Below, piece by piece: positions 8,588 through 16,756 of a DNA stretch of 64,000 nt. How positions within the stretch are numbered: position 1 is the stretch's first letter; each line of letters begins with the position of its first letter. The DNA lies in NCBI RefSeq assembly GCF_000010805.1, contig NC_012522.1, forward strand, positions 6,572,001-6,636,000, written 5' to 3'. A program made the translations under genes and the position numbers. The notes beneath the pieces are model-generated. The model ran no database searches, was not told the DNA's origin, and was given only the letters and a program-made list of their open reading frames with translations. The DNA comes from Rhodococcus opacus B4 (lineage in GTDB: Bacteria; Actinomycetota; Actinomycetes; Mycobacteriales; Mycobacteriaceae).

Positions 8588-10234
8588 ATGGCCGGAGGGC
8601 GACATTCGAGCGCGGGGCCGGAGCGGGAGGGGCGCTCACCCGCCTTCTATGCGGTGTGCGCTGCCGCCGTGATCGGGCTCGTGGCCTCCGTCGTGGTCGT
8701 CGTTCAGGCGGTGCGCTCCTGGGCGGACGACTGTGAGCAGGTCGCCGACTACACCCTCGCCGCCGACCCGAGCATCGCGCCCGCCCTGGGCAGCATCCTC
8801 GGCGAAGCGAAGAGCACCGACCTGGGCTGCGCGAGGATCGCCGTCGGCGCCGCGACGTCCGGCGACATCGCGGGACGGCTCGGCAAGGGCACCGACGCCC
8901 CGGATCTGTGGATCCCCGACAGCGGCGCCTGGGTGGGCAAGGCGGCACTCACTGCGGCCGGACCGGTCGAGGTCATGACGGGATCGGTCGCGTCCTCGCC
9001 CGTCGTACTGGCCTCCCGCGCGGAGGACGCCCCCACGTCGCCGACGTGGCTCGCGGCCCTGCAGATCAAGGACATCCAGCTGGGCAACCCCCTCGTGACC
9101 GGGGTCGCGCAGGCACCGATCAACGCGGCGCTCGCCGAGGGCCAGGCCGACCCCGTGTCCGCGGGGACGGTGCGGGCGGCGCTGGTCCCGCTCGCACAGG
9201 AGGAAAGTGCGCGCACCGCGGACGAACCCGTCGGCGAGGAGATGCTGCGGGGCGTCGTCGACAACGGTGGAGTCGCCGTCGCCACCGAACAGTCCGTGCT
9301 CGAATTCTCCGACGGTGACGGCGCGCACACGCTCGCCGCGACGGTGCCCCCGACGGGCAGCAACTTCATGAACTTCCCGCTCGTCGTCACGTCGCCCGCC
9401 CCGGACCGGCACTACAGGGCCACCCAGGTGGCGCGTGCCGTCGCCGCGATCCTCGGCGGCGAGGAGGCCCGCGCGGTGCTCGCGGAACACGGGTTCCGCG
9501 GACCGGACGGGAGTCCACCGGCCGACGGCCGCGGCGTCGGCCGGGTCACCAAGCTCGCGCTCGACGACGAGTCGCCGTTGCAGGACGCCCTGGGCGGGTG
9601 GGCGTTGATGGCGCTGCCGATCCGCACGCTCGTCGCGATCGACGTGTCGGGATCGATGGAGACCCCGGCCGGCAACCGGTCGCGCATGGATCTCACCGTC
9701 GATGCCGCCCTCGCCGGCAACGCGATGTTCCCGGACAGCGTGTCCGCGGGGCTGTGGGCGTTCTCGCAGGGGCTCGGCGGGGGACCGCAGGACTACCAGG
9801 AGCTGGTCCCGATCCGCCGCTACGACACCGTGGTCGACGGGCTCACGCAGCGTGAGCTGATGGCGCAGCAGGCGGGGAAGGTCGAGGGGCTGATCGGCGG
9901 CGGCACCGGCCTCTACGACACGACGCTCGCCGCGTTCCGGACCGTGCAGGACAGTTACGACCCACGCGCGGTGAACAGCGTGATCATCCTGACCGACGGC
10001 GCCAACGAGGACCCGGACTCCATCACGAAGGAACAGCTCCTCGGCATCCTCGAGCGTGAGATGGACCCGGCCCGGCCCGTCATCATCGTGACCATCGGCA
10101 TCACCGACGACGCCGACGCGGCCACGCTCGCCGAGATCTCCCGGGTGACCGGAGGATCGAGCTACGTCGCGAAGGATCCCGCCGACATCGCCAACGTGTT
10201 CGTCAACGCGTTGGCCGCCCGGGGCCGCAGTTAG
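8588..10234 (+). CDS. Membrane-anchored protein with binding-protein-like domain and VWA domain
   Basis: A 548-residue protein with one N-terminal transmembrane segment (about 20-42), so the bulk lies outside the membrane. Residues 50-330 resemble a periplasmic substrate-binding fold (DLWIPDSGAWV, SSPVVLASR, FPLVVTSPAP). Residues 345-545 form a von Willebrand A domain with an intact MIDAS: DVSGS at 352-356, GGTGLYDT and LTDGANED. Such VWA proteins bind ligands through a metal ion and often act in adhesion or complex assembly; the pairing with a solute-binding-like domain suggests sensing or capturing something at the cell surface. The next gene is a small membrane protein 67 bases away. The start ATG has GAGGGGGCAGG upstream. 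The function remains unknown. Confidence 0.8.
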   Translation: MAGGRHSSAGPEREGRSPAFYAVCAAAVIGLVASVVVVVQAVRSWADDCEQVADYTLAADPSIAPALGSILGEAKSTDLGCARIAVGAATSGDIAGRLGKGTDAPDLWIPDSGAWVGKAALTAAGPVEVMTGSVASSPVVLASRAEDAPTSPTWLAALQIKDIQLGNPLVTGVAQAPINAALAEGQADPVSAGTVRAALVPLAQEESARTADEPVGEEMLRGVVDNGGVAVATEQSVLEFSDGDGAHTLAATVPPTGSNFMNFPLVVTSPAPDRHYRATQVARAVAAILGGEEARAVLAEHGFRGPDGSPPADGRGVGRVTKLALDDESPLQDALGGWALMALPIRTLVAIDVSGSMETPAGNRSRMDLTVDAALAGNAMFPDSVSAGLWAFSQGLGGGPQDYQELVPIRRYDTVVDGLTQRELMAQQAGKVEGLIGGGTGLYDTTLAAFRTVQDSYDPRAVNSVIILTDGANEDPDSITKEQLLGILEREMDPARPVIIVTIGITDDADAATLAEISRVTGGSSYVAKDPADIANVFVNALAARGRS

Positions 10235-10301
10235 CGCCTACCGTGATGCGTGGAACGGGTCGGCGGCCACCGCGAACATCCTCCGGAACAGGAACGCTCA
10301 C

Positions 10302-10712
10302 ATGGACACTGTCAGGTTCTTCGAGTTCGCGACCGAATTGTTCGAAGTGCTCGGTGTCTCGTCGATGGTTCTCGGGTTCGTCTTCGCGTTCGTCCTCGCC
10401 GTCAGGGCCTGGAAGCGGACCGGTGACGGTGCCCGGGCGTTCAAGACCCTCCGGGAGTCGCTCGGGGGCGCGATCCTGCTCGGGCTGGAACTGCTCGTCG
10501 CGGCCGACATCGTCAAGACCGTCACCTCGACGCCGTCGCTGACCGATGCCGCGGTCCTCGGTGTGATCGTGCTGATCCGCACCGTGCTGAGCCTGTCGAT
10601 CGAGATCGAGATCGACGGTGTCGCGCCGTGGCGGAAGGCACTGGTGACCGGCCCGCAGGTCCTCGCCCACGCGGCGCGCACCTCCGCTCCGGGTCCGGAG
10701 CCCGACCGGTGA
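10302..10712 (+). CDS. DUF1622 membrane protein
   Basis: A 136-residue protein with three predicted membrane helices (about 15-38, 55-75, 82-105) and the IEIEIDGVAPWRK element typical of DUF1622 proteins. No biochemical role is established for the family. The ATG has GGAACAGGAA upstream. It is convergent with the amino-acid permease, whose stop lies 15 bases away. It may form a unit with the anchored VWA protein upstream. Confidence 0.85.
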   Translation: MDTVRFFEFATELFEVLGVSSMVLGFVFAFVLAVRAWKRTGDGARAFKTLRESLGGAILLGLELLVAADIVKTVTSTPSLTDAAVLGVIVLIRTVLSLSIEIEIDGVAPWRKALVTGPQVLAHAARTSAPGPEPDR

Positions 10713-10727
10713 GCGCCGGCCAGGGGG

Positions 10728-12119
10728 TCACACGGTCCGGGAACGCTTCCGCAGCCGGGTGTTGAGCACGCCGAGTGCCGCGATGACGAGGAACAGCACG
10801 CACGTCGAGATCAGCTGGGTGCGGGCGTCGGTGTCGAAGAGCATGAGCACGACGAAACCGGCGAGCATCGCGAGCGTGAGGTAGCTGAGCCAGGGGAACA
10901 ACCACATCCGCACCGTCAGCTTGCCCTCGCGTTCGAGCCGTGGGCGCAGCCTCAGGTGGGAGACGACGATGAAGATCCAGATGACGAGCAGCGCCGAACC
11001 GACGGCGTTCAGGAGCAGCCCCAGCAGGTCGTCCGGCAGCCACCAGTTGAGCAGCACGCTGACGAAACCGAAGAACACCGAGAGCAGCACCGCATTGAGC
11101 GGCACCCCGGAATTCGAGATCCGGGCCATGAACGCGGGACCGTCGCCGCGCCGGGACAGCGAGTACGCCATCCGCGACGTGCCGTAGATGTTGGCGTTGA
11201 ACGCCGACAACAACGCCACCACGACCACGAGTTCCATGAACCCGGCCACGTACGGGATGTGCGCCTGGTTCAGAACGGCCACGAACGGCCCGCTCTTCAG
11301 ATCCGACGAGTCCCAGGGAAGGACGAGGACCATGATCGAGATCGACCCGAGGTAGAAGACGCTGATCCGCCAGACGACGCTGCGCACCGCCACGGCGATC
11401 GACCGCTCCGGGTCCTCGGACTCGGCGGCGGCGATGGTCACGATCTCGATACCGCCGAACGCGAACGCCACCACCAGCAGTCCCGCGGCCACACCGGCGA
11501 AGCCCTCCGGCATGAAACCGCCGTGCCCGAAGAGGTTGGTGGTGCCCACCGGTTCGGTGTCCGGGAGCAGGCCGAACACCAGCAGCACCCCGATCACCAG
11601 GAACCCGATGATGACGGTGACCTTGATGGCCGCGAACCAGAACTCGAACTCGCCGAAGTTGCTGACCTTCGCGAGGTTGACGGCCGCGAAGAAGATCACG
11701 AACACGAGGGCGACCACCCACTGCGGCACCCCGGGCAGCCAGCCGCTGACGATGCCTGCCGCGCCTGTGATCTCGGCGCCGAGCACCATGATCAGCATGA
11801 ACCAGTAGAGCCAGCCCATCACGAATCCGGCCCAGTCGCCGATGCCGATCCGCGCGTAGTGCGAGAAGGATCCGCTGGCGGGAATCGCCGCTCCCATCTC
11901 GCCGAGCATCCGCATCACGAAGACGACGATGATGCCGGCGAGCAGGTACGAGACGAGCACGGCCGGACCGGCGGTCGCGATGCCGACACCGGTACCGAGG
12001 AACAGTCCGGCACCGATCGCGGAACCGAGGCCCATCATCGTGAGGTGACGGACCTTCAGGCCCCGGCCGAGGGTGCCGGCCGAATCGGCCGTGGTGCCGG
12101 GCGTTCGCGAACCGGTCAC
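10728..12119 (-). CDS. APC-family amino-acid permease
   Basis: A 463-residue transporter with about twelve membrane helices. The first helix carries the glycine-rich GLGSAIGAGLFLGTG motif of the amino acid-polyamine-organocation superfamily, followed by the MRMLGEMGAAIPASGSFSHYA segment typical of the AAT subfamily (proton symporters for proline, GABA, asparagine, aromatic or basic amino acids). AFGGIEIVTIAAAESEDPER marks the conserved loop after TM6. Substrate is not assignable from sequence. The gene ends 15 bases from DUF1622 and begins 5 bases downstream of the dapD stop on the same strand, so it is probably co-transcribed with dapD. Confidence 0.9.
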   Translation of the reverse strand: MTGSRTPGTTADSAGTLGRGLKVRHLTMMGLGSAIGAGLFLGTGVGIATAGPAVLVSYLLAGIIVVFVMRMLGEMGAAIPASGSFSHYARIGIGDWAGFVMGWLYWFMLIMVLGAEITGAAGIVSGWLPGVPQWVVALVFVIFFAAVNLAKVSNFGEFEFWFAAIKVTVIIGFLVIGVLLVFGLLPDTEPVGTTNLFGHGGFMPEGFAGVAAGLLVVAFAFGGIEIVTIAAAESEDPERSIAVAVRSVVWRISVFYLGSISIMVLVLPWDSSDLKSGPFVAVLNQAHIPYVAGFMELVVVVALLSAFNANIYGTSRMAYSLSRRGDGPAFMARISNSGVPLNAVLLSVFFGFVSVLLNWWLPDDLLGLLLNAVGSALLVIWIFIVVSHLRLRPRLEREGKLTVRMWLFPWLSYLTLAMLAGFVVLMLFDTDARTQLISTCVLFLVIAALGVLNTRLRKRSRTV

Positions 12120-12123
12120 AGCG

Positions 12124-13077
12124 TCAGTCGTTGGCGTGCAGAGCGGCGTTCAATTCCACGCCGGTGCCCTTCCACGGCACGACCTCGACGGCCCCGGACA
12201 CCGAGTTGCGACGGAAGAGCAGGTTGGACTGGCCGTTGAGTTCCTTGGCCTTCACGACGGTGCCGTCCGGGCCGGTCACCTTGGTGCCCGCGGTCACGTA
12301 CAGGCCGGCTTCGAGGACGCAGTCGTCGCCGAGCGAGATGCCCAGACCGGCATTGGCGCCGAGCAGGCAGCGCTTGCCGACGGAGATGGTCTCCTTGCCG
12401 CCACCGGACAGGGTGCCCATGATCGAGGCGCCGCCGCCCACGTCGGATCCGTCGTCGACGACGACGCCCGCGGAGATACGGCCTTCGACCATCGAGTTGC
12501 CGAGCGTGCCCGCGTTGAAGTTGACGAAGCCCTCGTGCATCACGGTGGTGCCGCTGGCCAGGTGCGCGCCGAGACGGACACGGTCGGCGTCGGCGATGCG
12601 GACGCCCGACGGGACGACGTAGTCGACCATCCGCGGGAACTTGTCGACACCGAACACGGTGACGACGCCGCGGATACGCAGGCGGGACCGCACCTTCTCG
12701 AAGCCCTCGACCGCGCAGGGGCCGAAGTTGGTCCACACCACGTTGGACAGCAACCCGAACAGTCCGTCGAGGTTGACGCCGTGCGGGGCTACCAGGCGAT
12801 GAGAGAGGAGGTGAAGGCGCAGGTAGGCGTCGTGCGCGTCGGCCGGCGGCGCGGACAGGTCGGCGATGGTGGTGCGCACCACGACCTGGTCGACCTCACG
12901 TGCCTCGTCGGGTCCGGCGAGAAGGGCCAGATCGGAGGGGATGTCGCCACCCTCGATCCGCACGGTGCCCGCTTTGTCGAACGTTCCCAGCTCAGGCGCC
13001 GGGAACCAGGTGTCGAGGACCGTGCCGCCGACGGTCACGTTGGCGATGCCTACTGCTGATGCTCCCTGTGTGCTCAC
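12124..13077 (-). CDS. dapD: 2,3,4,5-tetrahydropyridine-2,6-dicarboxylate N-succinyltransferase
   Basis: Transfers succinyl from succinyl-CoA to tetrahydrodipicolinate in the succinylase branch of lysine and meso-diaminopimelate synthesis. The C-terminal half is a left-handed beta-helix of hexapeptide repeats (VRLGAHLASGTTVMHEG, NAGTLGNSMVEGRIS, VVVDDGSDVGGGAS), as in the actinobacterial DapD group. With GTG 13077 the product is 317 residues, the length I recall for M. tuberculosis DapD; a longer reading to 13248 adds unrelated sequence. TAACCT lies eight bases upstream of that GTG, so the mRNA is probably nearly leaderless. It is divergent from the secreted beta-propeller gene, with dapE just beyond. 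Confidence 0.94.
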   Translation of the reverse strand: MSTQGASAVGIANVTVGGTVLDTWFPAPELGTFDKAGTVRIEGGDIPSDLALLAGPDEAREVDQVVVRTTIADLSAPPADAHDAYLRLHLLSHRLVAPHGVNLDGLFGLLSNVVWTNFGPCAVEGFEKVRSRLRIRGVVTVFGVDKFPRMVDYVVPSGVRIADADRVRLGAHLASGTTVMHEGFVNFNAGTLGNSMVEGRISAGVVVDDGSDVGGGASIMGTLSGGGKETISVGKRCLLGANAGLGISLGDDCVLEAGLYVTAGTKVTGPDGTVVKAKELNGQSNLLFRRNSVSGAVEVVPWKGTGVELNAALHAND

Positions 13078-13219
13078 GGCTGTAGAGGTTACTGCCTCAT
13101 TACTCGGGGCTTCTCGAGCGGTCGTTATCTGGGCGTGATCGATTCGAAACCGAGCGGGCTCGCGGCTCGTGGGGGACCATGCACGGGGCAGGTGCGGGAC
13201 ACCGGGAAGGGTCGTGGCA

Positions 13220-14176
13220 ATGCGTATTTCGGAGTGGGGTCGAGTCACGGGCCGCCGCCTGCGGGCGGTGGCCGCGGGCGCGCTGCTCGCCGGGGTGGTG
13301 TCGGTGGCGGCCCCGCAGGCCGCGTCCGCCGCACCGGTGTGCCCGGGCGCCGGTCAGCCGCCGGTCCTCGTGGGGCGCGTGCCGGGCGCCGCGCTGGAGG
13401 GCGTCGCCGTGGACGGCGGTGGCCGGCTCTACGCGACGGACCTCCTCAGTGGGCGGGTGTTCCGTCTCGACGCGCCGGGAGCGCCCGCCGTCCCCGTCGC
13501 CACGGTGCCGGGCGGTGGCGGCGCGGGCGCCCTCGCGTGGGCGTCCGACGGATCACTGCTGGTGGGGTACGGCGCGGACGCCCGTGTCCTCCTCGGCGAC
13601 GTCCTGCGCCCGGGCGCGATCGCGAAACTGGACACCGCCACCGGCACGCTCACCCCCTTCGTGTCGGGCCTGAGCGCGGCGAACGGCCTCGACGTCGACG
13701 CCGCCGGGACCGCATACGCCACGAACGACTTCGGAACCCGGATCGGGCGGGTGTTCCCCGACGGCCGGGTCGAACCGGACTGGGCGACGCTGCCCAGTGC
13801 CAACGGTGCGGTGCTCGGTGTCGACGACCGGTACTTCTACGTGTCGCGGACGTTCGTGAACCCGGGCGTGAGCCGGATCCCGATCGCGAACCCGGGTGCC
13901 CCCGAGAGCATCCTCGACCTGTCCGGTCTCGACACGTTCGCGGCACCCGACGGCCTGACCCTGGATTCGCGGGGACGCCCCGTGGTGCCGGCCAACGTGC
14001 GCGGCGAGATCTGGCGCGTCGACGCGCCGGGGCAGTACTGCGTGCTGGCGTCCGGACTGCCGACATCGAGCATGGTCGTCTATGGCCAGGGGTCCGGCGG
14101 CTTCTCCGCGGGACGGTTGTTCCGCATCGGATTCGACGGTGCGATCTACGAGATCCCGGGTGGCTTCGACGGGTAG
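13220..14176 (+). CDS. Secreted SMP-30/gluconolactonase-like beta-propeller protein
   Basis: A 318-residue exported protein. It begins with a signal peptide (positive RRLR, hydrophobic core AVAAGALLAGVVSVAA, then AASAAP as likely cleavage site near residue 38). The mature part has repeated blades of the form EGVAVDGGGRLYATDLLSGRVFRLD and NGLDVDAAGTAYATNDFGTRIGRVF, as in SMP-30/LRE and NHL-like propellers. These bind metals and hydrolyse lactones, or act as scaffolds; the catalytic acidic residues cannot be placed with certainty. ATG 13220 is chosen because the signal peptide starts there and GGGAAGGG lies upstream. It separates dapD and dapE, which are close neighbours in M. tuberculosis. Confidence 0.78.
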   Translation: MRISEWGRVTGRRLRAVAAGALLAGVVSVAAPQAASAAPVCPGAGQPPVLVGRVPGAALEGVAVDGGGRLYATDLLSGRVFRLDAPGAPAVPVATVPGGGGAGALAWASDGSLLVGYGADARVLLGDVLRPGAIAKLDTATGTLTPFVSGLSAANGLDVDAAGTAYATNDFGTRIGRVFPDGRVEPDWATLPSANGAVLGVDDRYFYVSRTFVNPGVSRIPIANPGAPESILDLSGLDTFAAPDGLTLDSRGRPVVPANVRGEIWRVDAPGQYCVLASGLPTSSMVVYGQGSGGFSAGRLFRIGFDGAIYEIPGGFDG

Positions 14177-14200
14177 CGACGCCGTACAGACGGGTCGGCC

Positions 14201-14212
14201 TAGGGTGGACGC
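14201..14212 (+). promoter_or_regulatory. Leaderless promoter -10 box of dapE
   Basis: TAGGGT at 14201-14206, six bases, then GTG at 14213. No ribosome site is present, consistent with leaderless translation. Confidence 0.55.
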
Positions 14213-15286
14213 GTGAGCACACTCGACCTCCACGCCGATCCCATCGACCTCACCGCCGCCCTGGTGGACATCCCGAGCGTCTCCCACGACGAGTCGGCGA
14301 TCGCCGCCGCCGTCGAGTCGGCTCTGCGGGAACAGACCACCGGTTTCGAGGTCATCCGCAACGGCAACGCGGTCCTCGCCCGCACCGATCGGGGACTGGA
14401 GAGCCGGGTGATGCTCGCCGGGCACCTCGACACCGTGCCGATCGCGGACAACGTGCCCTCCCGGCGTGAGGGCGACCTGCTGCACGGGTGTGGAACGGTC
14501 GACATGAAATCGGGCGACGCGGTGTTCCTGCATCTCGCAGCCACCGTGGAGAACCTCGCTCACGACCTGACGCTGGTGTTCTACGACTGCGAGGAGATCG
14601 CGGCCGTCCACAACGGGCTCGGACGGATCGAACGTGAGATCCCCGAGTGGCTGCGCGCGGACGTCGCGATCCTGGGCGAGCCGACGGGAGGGCTCATCGA
14701 GGCGGGCTGCCAGGGCACGCTGCGGGTGACGCTGACCACCCGCGGCACCCGCGCGCACTCCGCGAGGTCGTGGCTCGGCGACAACGCGATCCACCGGTTC
14801 GCCCCGGTACTGCAGCGACTGTCGGACTACACCGCGCGGTCGGTGGACATCGACGGCTGCGTGTACCGGGAGGGGCTGTCCGCCGTGCGGATCGCCGGCG
14901 GCGTCGCGGGCAACGTGGTCCCGGACGCCGCGGAGATGGACGTGAACTTCCGCTTCGCGCCCGACCGCAGCGCCGAGCAGGCCATCGACCACGTGCGCGA
15001 GGTATTCGAGGGACTCGAGCTGGGTTTCGAGGTCACCGACCTGTCGCCGGGTGCCCTGCCCGGGCTGACGGATCCGGCGGCCGCGGCCCTCATCGAGGCG
15101 GCGGGCGGCGAGTTCCGCGCCAAGTACGGGTGGACGGACGTGTCCCGGTTCTCCGCCCTCGGCATCCCGGCCGTCAACTACGGTCCAGGCGATCCGAACC
15201 TCGCGCACAAGCGGGACGAGCACGTTCCCGTCCAGCAGATCACCGACGTGGCGGCCGTGCTCCGCGCGTATCTGAGCACCCCGTGA
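14213..15286 (+). CDS. dapE: Succinyl-diaminopimelate desuccinylase
   Basis: M20-family dizinc hydrolase that removes succinate from N-succinyl-L,L-diaminopimelate in lysine/peptidoglycan precursor synthesis. The 357 residues show the metal-site motifs in order: GHLDTVP, CGTVDMKSGDAVF and YDCEEIAAVHNG, with the lid domain in the middle (RGTRAHSARSWLGDNAIH) and a late histidine in GDPNLAHKRDEHV. Length equals the actinobacterial enzyme. The GTG start has no ribosome site but has a -10 box six bases upstream. DapD, which makes its substrate two steps earlier, is encoded divergently 1.1 kb away. Confidence 0.94.
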   Translation: MSTLDLHADPIDLTAALVDIPSVSHDESAIAAAVESALREQTTGFEVIRNGNAVLARTDRGLESRVMLAGHLDTVPIADNVPSRREGDLLHGCGTVDMKSGDAVFLHLAATVENLAHDLTLVFYDCEEIAAVHNGLGRIEREIPEWLRADVAILGEPTGGLIEAGCQGTLRVTLTTRGTRAHSARSWLGDNAIHRFAPVLQRLSDYTARSVDIDGCVYREGLSAVRIAGGVAGNVVPDAAEMDVNFRFAPDRSAEQAIDHVREVFEGLELGFEVTDLSPGALPGLTDPAAAALIEAAGGEFRAKYGWTDVSRFSALGIPAVNYGPGDPNLAHKRDEHVPVQQITDVAAVLRAYLSTP

Positions 15287-15315
15287 CTGCCCGGTGCCCC
15301 GAACGGGCCACCCGT

Positions 15316-15328
15316 TAGCCTGGGGCGC
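15316..15328 (+). promoter_or_regulatory. Leaderless promoter -10 box of the first LOG-like gene
   Basis: TAGCCT at 15316-15321, seven bases, then ATG at 15329, without a ribosome site. Confidence 0.5.
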
Positions 15329-16126
15329 ATGGCACCCGAGAAGAACAATTACGGGCGGAAGTCCTCGTCCGTGAAGCACCGGGGTCCGGTGCAGTTGAGG
15401 CGCGCCCGCAAGGACGAGACCACCACCGACGAGCAGTTGCTCGACGAGCGGGGGCGTACCGACTGGGTGCACACCGACCCGTGGCGGGTCCTGCGGATCC
15501 AGAGCGAGTTCGTCGAAGGGTTCGGTGCCCTGGCCGAGGTGCCGCGTGCGGTCACCGTGTTCGGGTCCGCCCGCACCGAGCCCGGTCACCCCGAGTACGA
15601 GGCGGGCCGGGCGCTGGGTGCACGCCTGGCCGAGGCCGGATACGCCGTCATCACCGGTGGTGGCCCCGGTGTCATGGAGGCGGCCAACCGCGGTGCCAGC
15701 GAATCGGGTGGATACTCCATCGGGCTCGGCATCGAGTTGCCGTTCGAGCAGGGTCTCAACGAGTGGGTCGATCTGGGCATCAACTTCCGCTACTTCTTCG
15801 CGCGCAAGACGATGTTCGTGAAGTACTCGCAGGCGTTCATCTGCCTGCCCGGCGGGTTCGGGACGCTCGACGAACTGTTCGAGGCGCTGACTCTGGTGCA
15901 GACGCGCAAGGTCACGAGGTTCCCGATCATCCTGTTCGGCACCGAGTACTGGTCCGGGCTCGTGGACTGGATCCGCGGAACGCTCGAACGCAGCGGCAAG
16001 ATCTCGGAAGGCGACGTCAATCTCCTGCACGTCACGGACAGTGTGGAGGAAGCGGTGCAGATCGTCGTCAAATCGCAGCAGGGTGTCGACGAGGCTGCCC
16101 TGCTCGGAACGGAGGACCAGTGGTGA
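15329..16126 (+). CDS. TIGR00730/LOG-family Rossmann protein (larger form)
   Basis: A 265-residue protein of the lysine-decarboxylase-like/LOG family, many members of which are cytokinin-activating phosphoribohydrolases that cleave nucleoside monophosphates. The nucleotide motif GGGPGVMEAANRGA (about residues 110-123) and the signature PGGFGTLDELFEALT (about 173-187) are both present, as is the FARKTMFVKYS segment before it. The N-terminal 60 residues are basic and longer than in plain LOG proteins. Start ATG 15329 has a leaderless -10 box. It overlaps the start of a second, shorter LOG paralog, so the two are coupled. M. tuberculosis has related genes at the same place (Rv1204c-Rv1205 area). 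Confidence 0.85.
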   Translation: MAPEKNNYGRKSSSVKHRGPVQLRRARKDETTTDEQLLDERGRTDWVHTDPWRVLRIQSEFVEGFGALAEVPRAVTVFGSARTEPGHPEYEAGRALGARLAEAGYAVITGGGPGVMEAANRGASESGGYSIGLGIELPFEQGLNEWVDLGINFRYFFARKTMFVKYSQAFICLPGGFGTLDELFEALTLVQTRKVTRFPIILFGTEYWSGLVDWIRGTLERSGKISEGDVNLLHVTDSVEEAVQIVVKSQQGVDEAALLGTEDQW

Positions 16127-16683
16127 CGTCGAAAACTGTTCCGTCGCAGCCGTTCTCGGTGTGCGTGTACTGTGCTTCCGGGCCGGTGGACGATCACTTC
16201 CTGGAACTCGCGGCCCAGGTGGGCACCGAAATCGGTAAGCGCGGTTGGCAACTGGTGTCCGGGGGCGGCAACGTCTCGATGATGGGCGCGGTGGCCGAGG
16301 CGGCCCGCGCGGCCGGGGCGATCACCGTCGGGGTCATTCCGAAAGCCCTGGTGCACAGGGAAGTCGCCGACGTCGACGCGGACGAACTCGTCGTCACCGA
16401 CACCATGCGTCAGCGCAAGCAGGTCATGGAGGACCGGGCCGACGCGTTCGTCACGCTGCCCGGCGGCATCGGGACGCTCGAGGAACTGTTCGAAACCTGG
16501 ACCGCGGGCTACCTCGGCATGCACGAGAAGCCGGTCGTCCTGCTCGATCCGCACGGCCACTACACGGGCCTGCTGGACTGGATCGACGGTCTGCGGGGCG
16601 GCGGCTTCGTGGCCCAGCGGGCACTCGACAGGCTGCTCGTCCGGACCGGGGTCGGGGAGGCGCTGGACGCCTGTGTCCGCTGA
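16123..16683 (+). CDS. LOG-family protein, probable nucleoside 5'-monophosphate phosphoribohydrolase
   Basis: A 186-residue protein with the classical compact LOG architecture: FSVCVYCASG at the N terminus, VSGGGNVSMMGAVAEAA (nucleotide loop), MRQRKQVMEDRADAFVTLPGGIGTLEELFE (arginine, catalytic glutamate and PGGxGTxxE) and the YLGMHEKPVVLLD strand. Family members hydrolyse AMP-type nucleotides, releasing cytokinin-like bases and ribose phosphate. It corresponds in position and size to M. tuberculosis Rv1205, a LOG protein tied to the proteasome-linked aldehyde phenotype. Start GTG 16123 overlaps the upstream stop by four bases; GTG at 16120 is equally possible. It is a paralog of its neighbour. 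Confidence 0.87.
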   Translation: MTSKTVPSQPFSVCVYCASGPVDDHFLELAAQVGTEIGKRGWQLVSGGGNVSMMGAVAEAARAAGAITVGVIPKALVHREVADVDADELVVTDTMRQRKQVMEDRADAFVTLPGGIGTLEELFETWTAGYLGMHEKPVVLLDPHGHYTGLLDWIDGLRGGGFVAQRALDRLLVRTGVGEALDACVR

Positions 16684-16704
16684 GACGCCGTCGTGGCGCA
16701 CGTT

Positions 16705-16740
16705 CTTACCGTGCAGTAAGGTGACCTGATTCATACTGCA
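16705..16740 (+). promoter_or_regulatory. Dyad symmetry in the fadD6-like promoter region
   Basis: TGCAGTA (16712-16718) and its exact reverse complement TACTGCA (16734-16740) are separated by 15 bases, and an overlapping CTTAC/GTAAG dyad lies at 16705-16720. The pair ends 16 bases before the ATG of the acyl-CoA synthetase, a natural place for a regulator of fatty-acid genes to bind. No known regulator is assigned. Confidence 0.4.
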
Positions 16741-16756
16741 GGCCTGAGGGGATGTC

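Noticed and set aside
13553..16030. 825-codon open frame on the minus strand
   Set aside because: It runs opposite the propeller gene, dapE and the LOG gene, all with clear family motifs; the product has no recognisable domain.
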